Origin: Acidimicrobiaceae bacterium
GTDB lineage: Bacteria; Actinomycetota; Acidimicrobiia; Acidimicrobiales; RAAP-2
DNA: 8,446 bases
Reading direction: 5' to 3'
NCBI GenBank assembly: GCA_003152555.1
Contig: PMAL01000165.1
Span: 2,302-10,747 of the forward strand
Positions within the stretch are counted from its first letter, which is position 1. Each line of letters starts with the position of its first letter. The position numbers and the translations under genes were made by a program. Under the pieces are notes generated by a model. That model saw only the letters and a list, made by a program, of their open reading frames with translations, did no database searches and was not told the DNA's origin. Of the stretch, positions 7,139 through 8,446 are shown in pieces.

Positions 7139-7264
7139 ATGGCCGAAACGCGGATCGGTGAGGCTGAGTACGTGAACGGGCGAGCAGCAAAGCTTCTCGG
7201 ATGGCTTACGGCGATTCTGATGGCCGTCGCGGCAGTACTGCTTTTCGCAACAGGTGGGATCTAG
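7139..7264 (+). CDS. 41-residue membrane ORF, possible NRAMP transporter C-terminal remnant
   Basis: This short frame starts with ATG three bases after the DUF1801 stop and ends at TAG 7262-7264. It reads MAETRIGEAEYVNGRAAKLL, then one hydrophobic helix of about 20 residues (GWLTAILMAVAAVLLFATGG) and Ile. The polar EYVNGRAAKLLGW lead-in followed by one helix resembles the end of NRAMP (MntH-like) Mn/Fe transporters. In those, a loop ending in a VN(G/R)R-type motif comes before the last helix. None of the rest of such a transporter lies upstream, because the intact DUF1801 gene occupies that place. It is either the 3' remnant of a transporter that was lost in a rearrangement or a real small single-pass protein translated by coupling to DUF1801. 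The NRAMP link is from memory of the family and is uncertain. Confidence 0.4.
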   Translation: MAETRIGEAEYVNGRAAKLLGWLTAILMAVAAVLLFATGGI

Positions 7265-7341
7265 TTTGTCCGAGCCGCCAGGATGCTGACGGGCGCGAGC
7301 AGACGGCTCACAAGTTGACGGCAACGGATCCTCCGCACCGA

Positions 7342-8016
7342 GTGAGGAGAGCGGGAGTTCGCCTCGCGGTCGGGGCGCTGCTCGGTACGAGCGCCGGCGC
7401 CGCCTCCGCGGTGGCAGTGACGTGGCAAGCAGCTGAACTCATCGGCTGGATTGTGGCCGCCGCGTTCTATGTGATCAGTCTCTGGGCGGCCCTGGGTGGT
7501 CTGGACGCGGAGGGCACTGAACGGGTCGCCGTCCGCGAAGACCCGAGCATCCGAATTGCCGAGGTCGTCATGCTCACCGCAGCGCTGGCCTGTCTCGGAG
7601 GCGTTGGCATGGCGCTTGTCAAGGCCGGAAACTCCCGAGGAGGCGAGAAAGCGTTTCTCATCGCGGTAGGCGTCCTGAGTGTGATGGCAGCCTGGAGTCT
7701 GGTGCATACAATTTTCACCCTCAGATACGCCCGGCTGTACTACACAGGGCCTCATGGGGGTATCAACTTCAACGAGAAGAGCGCGCCCGCCTATCCCGAT
7801 TTCGCCTACGTCGCGTTTACTGTCGGCATGACATTCCAGGTGTCTGACACCAACCTCACTAGCCAGGCGATCAGGAGAACCGCGCTCCGGCATGCCCTGA
7901 TCTCGTACCTGTTTCGGAGTTGCGATCATCGGGATGACGATCAACATCGTCGAGAGCCTGCTGCAGCGAGTAAGACGATTCCCCGATTGTTCGCTGGGCG
8001 CCGACCTGCCGCCTAG
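7342..8016 (+). CDS. DUF1345 membrane protein with frameshifted C-terminus
   Basis: A multi-pass inner-membrane protein of the DUF1345 family, function unknown. Visible helices lie at about GVRLAVGALLGTSAGAASAV, ELIGWIVAAAFYVISLWAAL, IAEVVMLTAALACLGGVGMA and AFLIAVGVLSVMAAWSLVHT. After these comes the highly conserved block YARLYYTGPHGGINFNEKSA and FAYVAFTVGMTFQVSDTNLT, then LRHALISYLF. The family normally continues into a last helix. Here the frame instead runs into an unrelated basic tail, while a one-base shift at the TTT of 7912-7914 restores GVAIIGMTINIVESLLQ, the expected helix. So one extra T seems present. The shifted frame then runs on without a stop to about 8353, although TAA in the third frame occurs at 7971-7973. 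The start is uncertain: GTG 7342 fits the family N-terminus, TTG 7315 is possible, and neither has a good ribosome binding site. Confidence 0.75.
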   Translation: MRRAGVRLAVGALLGTSAGAASAVAVTWQAAELIGWIVAAAFYVISLWAALGGLDAEGTERVAVREDPSIRIAEVVMLTAALACLGGVGMALVKAGNSRGGEKAFLIAVGVLSVMAAWSLVHTIFTLRYARLYYTGPHGGINFNEKSAPAYPDFAYVAFTVGMTFQVSDTNLTSQAIRRTALRHALISYLFRSCDHRDDDQHRREPAAASKTIPRLFAGRRPAA

Positions 8017-8446
8017 ACGAGCTTGCCAGCGAGGACTCGCATCGGTGGCTCGTAGGCCTCCGAATAGGTCGGAAAGGAGTGGACAACGTCGGCCAGAAGC
8101 TCGAGGCCTACCTCGGCGCGGATGGCGAGGGCGATTTCTCCGATCCACTCGTCCACGTGCGGCCCAATGGCCGCCGCCCCGACGAGCACACCGCGAGCCT
8201 TGTCTGCCACCAGCTGCAGCCGGCCGATCTCCGTGCCATCAGCACCAGCACGCGCTGTCTCAGCAAGATCCATTCCTGCGACAGCGACGTCAATTCCGGC
8301 CGTCTCGGCTGCGGCGCGGGTCAGTCCGACCGCCGCCGCGGGTGGGTCCGTGAACACGCTCCTCGGAATAGCGCGGTAGTCAGCACTGGAAGCCTCGCCG
8401 CGCAGGTTCGCGACAAGCACTCGGGCTTGGTAGTTGGCAGCGTGGG
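8013..8446 (-). CDS. class I pyridine nucleotide-disulfide oxidoreductase, C-terminal part (partial)
   Basis: The last 143 residues of an FAD-dependent oxidoreductase of the lipoamide dehydrogenase / mercuric reductase type; the rest lies right of the window. The visible part starts in HAANYQARVLVANLRG, the helix that joins the FAD domain to the dimerisation domain. The interface domain opens with RSVFTDPPAAAVGLT, continues with GVLVGAAAIGPHVDEWIGEI, and ends with VVHSFPTYSEAYEP. The H-x-F-P-T-x-S-E motif carries the His-Glu pair that acts as proton relay for the redox disulfide in the partner subunit of these homodimers. The N-terminal CxxxxC disulfide and FAD/NAD(P) motifs are outside the window, so the exact enzyme (lipoamide dehydrogenase, mercuric reductase-like, mycothione reductase-like) cannot be decided. 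The gene ends convergently with the DUF1345 gene, their stops sharing CTAG. GC content looks higher than in the large permease. Confidence 0.88.
   Translation of the reverse strand, partial: HAANYQARVLVANLRGEASSADYRAIPRSVFTDPPAAAVGLTRAAAETAGIDVAVAGMDLAETARAGADGTEIGRLQLVADKARGVLVGAAAIGPHVDEWIGEIALAIRAEVGLELLADVVHSFPTYSEAYEPPMRVLAGKLV

Noticed and set aside
6656..7324. 222-codon minus-strand frame over the DUF1801 gene, and 7261-8148 minus-strand frame over DUF1345
   Set aside because: Both are antisense shadows of recognisable plus-strand genes and show no motif of their own.
7201..7341. Extending the DUF1345 protein N-terminally to ATG 7201
   Set aside because: The extra residues are polar, lack family similarity, and overlap the 41-codon hydrophobic frame that is read in another phase.

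Overview
The window looks like chromosomal DNA from a moderately GC-rich actinobacterium, possibly of the Acidimicrobiia. The basis is the codon usage, the Thr-rich linker after the signal peptide of a DUF3048 protein, and family members that read like actinobacterial versions (FtsX-type permease, NTF2-like protein, DUF1801, DUF1345). This is inference from protein character; no rRNA or other marker gene is present.

Left part (1-4540): the last codons of one FtsX-like ABC permease end at 68. A second, complete FtsX-like permease of 836 residues lies at 2030-4540 and has nearly the same C-terminal sequence. Between them are a broken NTF2/SnoaL-like gene (208-595, two single-base frameshifts) and, on the minus strand, an intact zinc-free MDR-family oxidoreductase (633-1775). 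The 254-bp divergent gap between the oxidoreductase and the second permease holds several inverted repeats that could fold into a structured leader. The ABC ATPase these permeases would need is not in the window.

Middle (4541-6742): a 257-bp gap without a recognisable gene, then a divergent pair of exported proteins. A DUF3048 (YerB-like) protein is on the minus strand (4798-5835), and a small secreted two-cysteine protein of unknown function is on the plus strand (5923-6567), followed by a good hairpin.

Right part (6743-8446): an intact DUF1801 protein with a strong ribosome binding site, followed three bases after its stop by a 41-codon reading frame that resembles only the last helix of an NRAMP metal transporter. 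Next is a DUF1345 membrane protein whose C-terminal end is frameshifted. Last, on the minus strand, is the C-terminal dimerisation domain of a class I pyridine nucleotide-disulfide oxidoreductase cut by the window edge. The DUF1345 and oxidoreductase stop codons share a CTAG.

The genes do not form one obvious pathway. The window reads as a mosaic of short transcription units, several of them damaged. Either this is a region of gene decay and rearrangement, or the assembly contains single-base indel errors; the three indels seen are all small run-length changes. I see no CRISPR array, insertion sequence, tRNA or rRNA gene.
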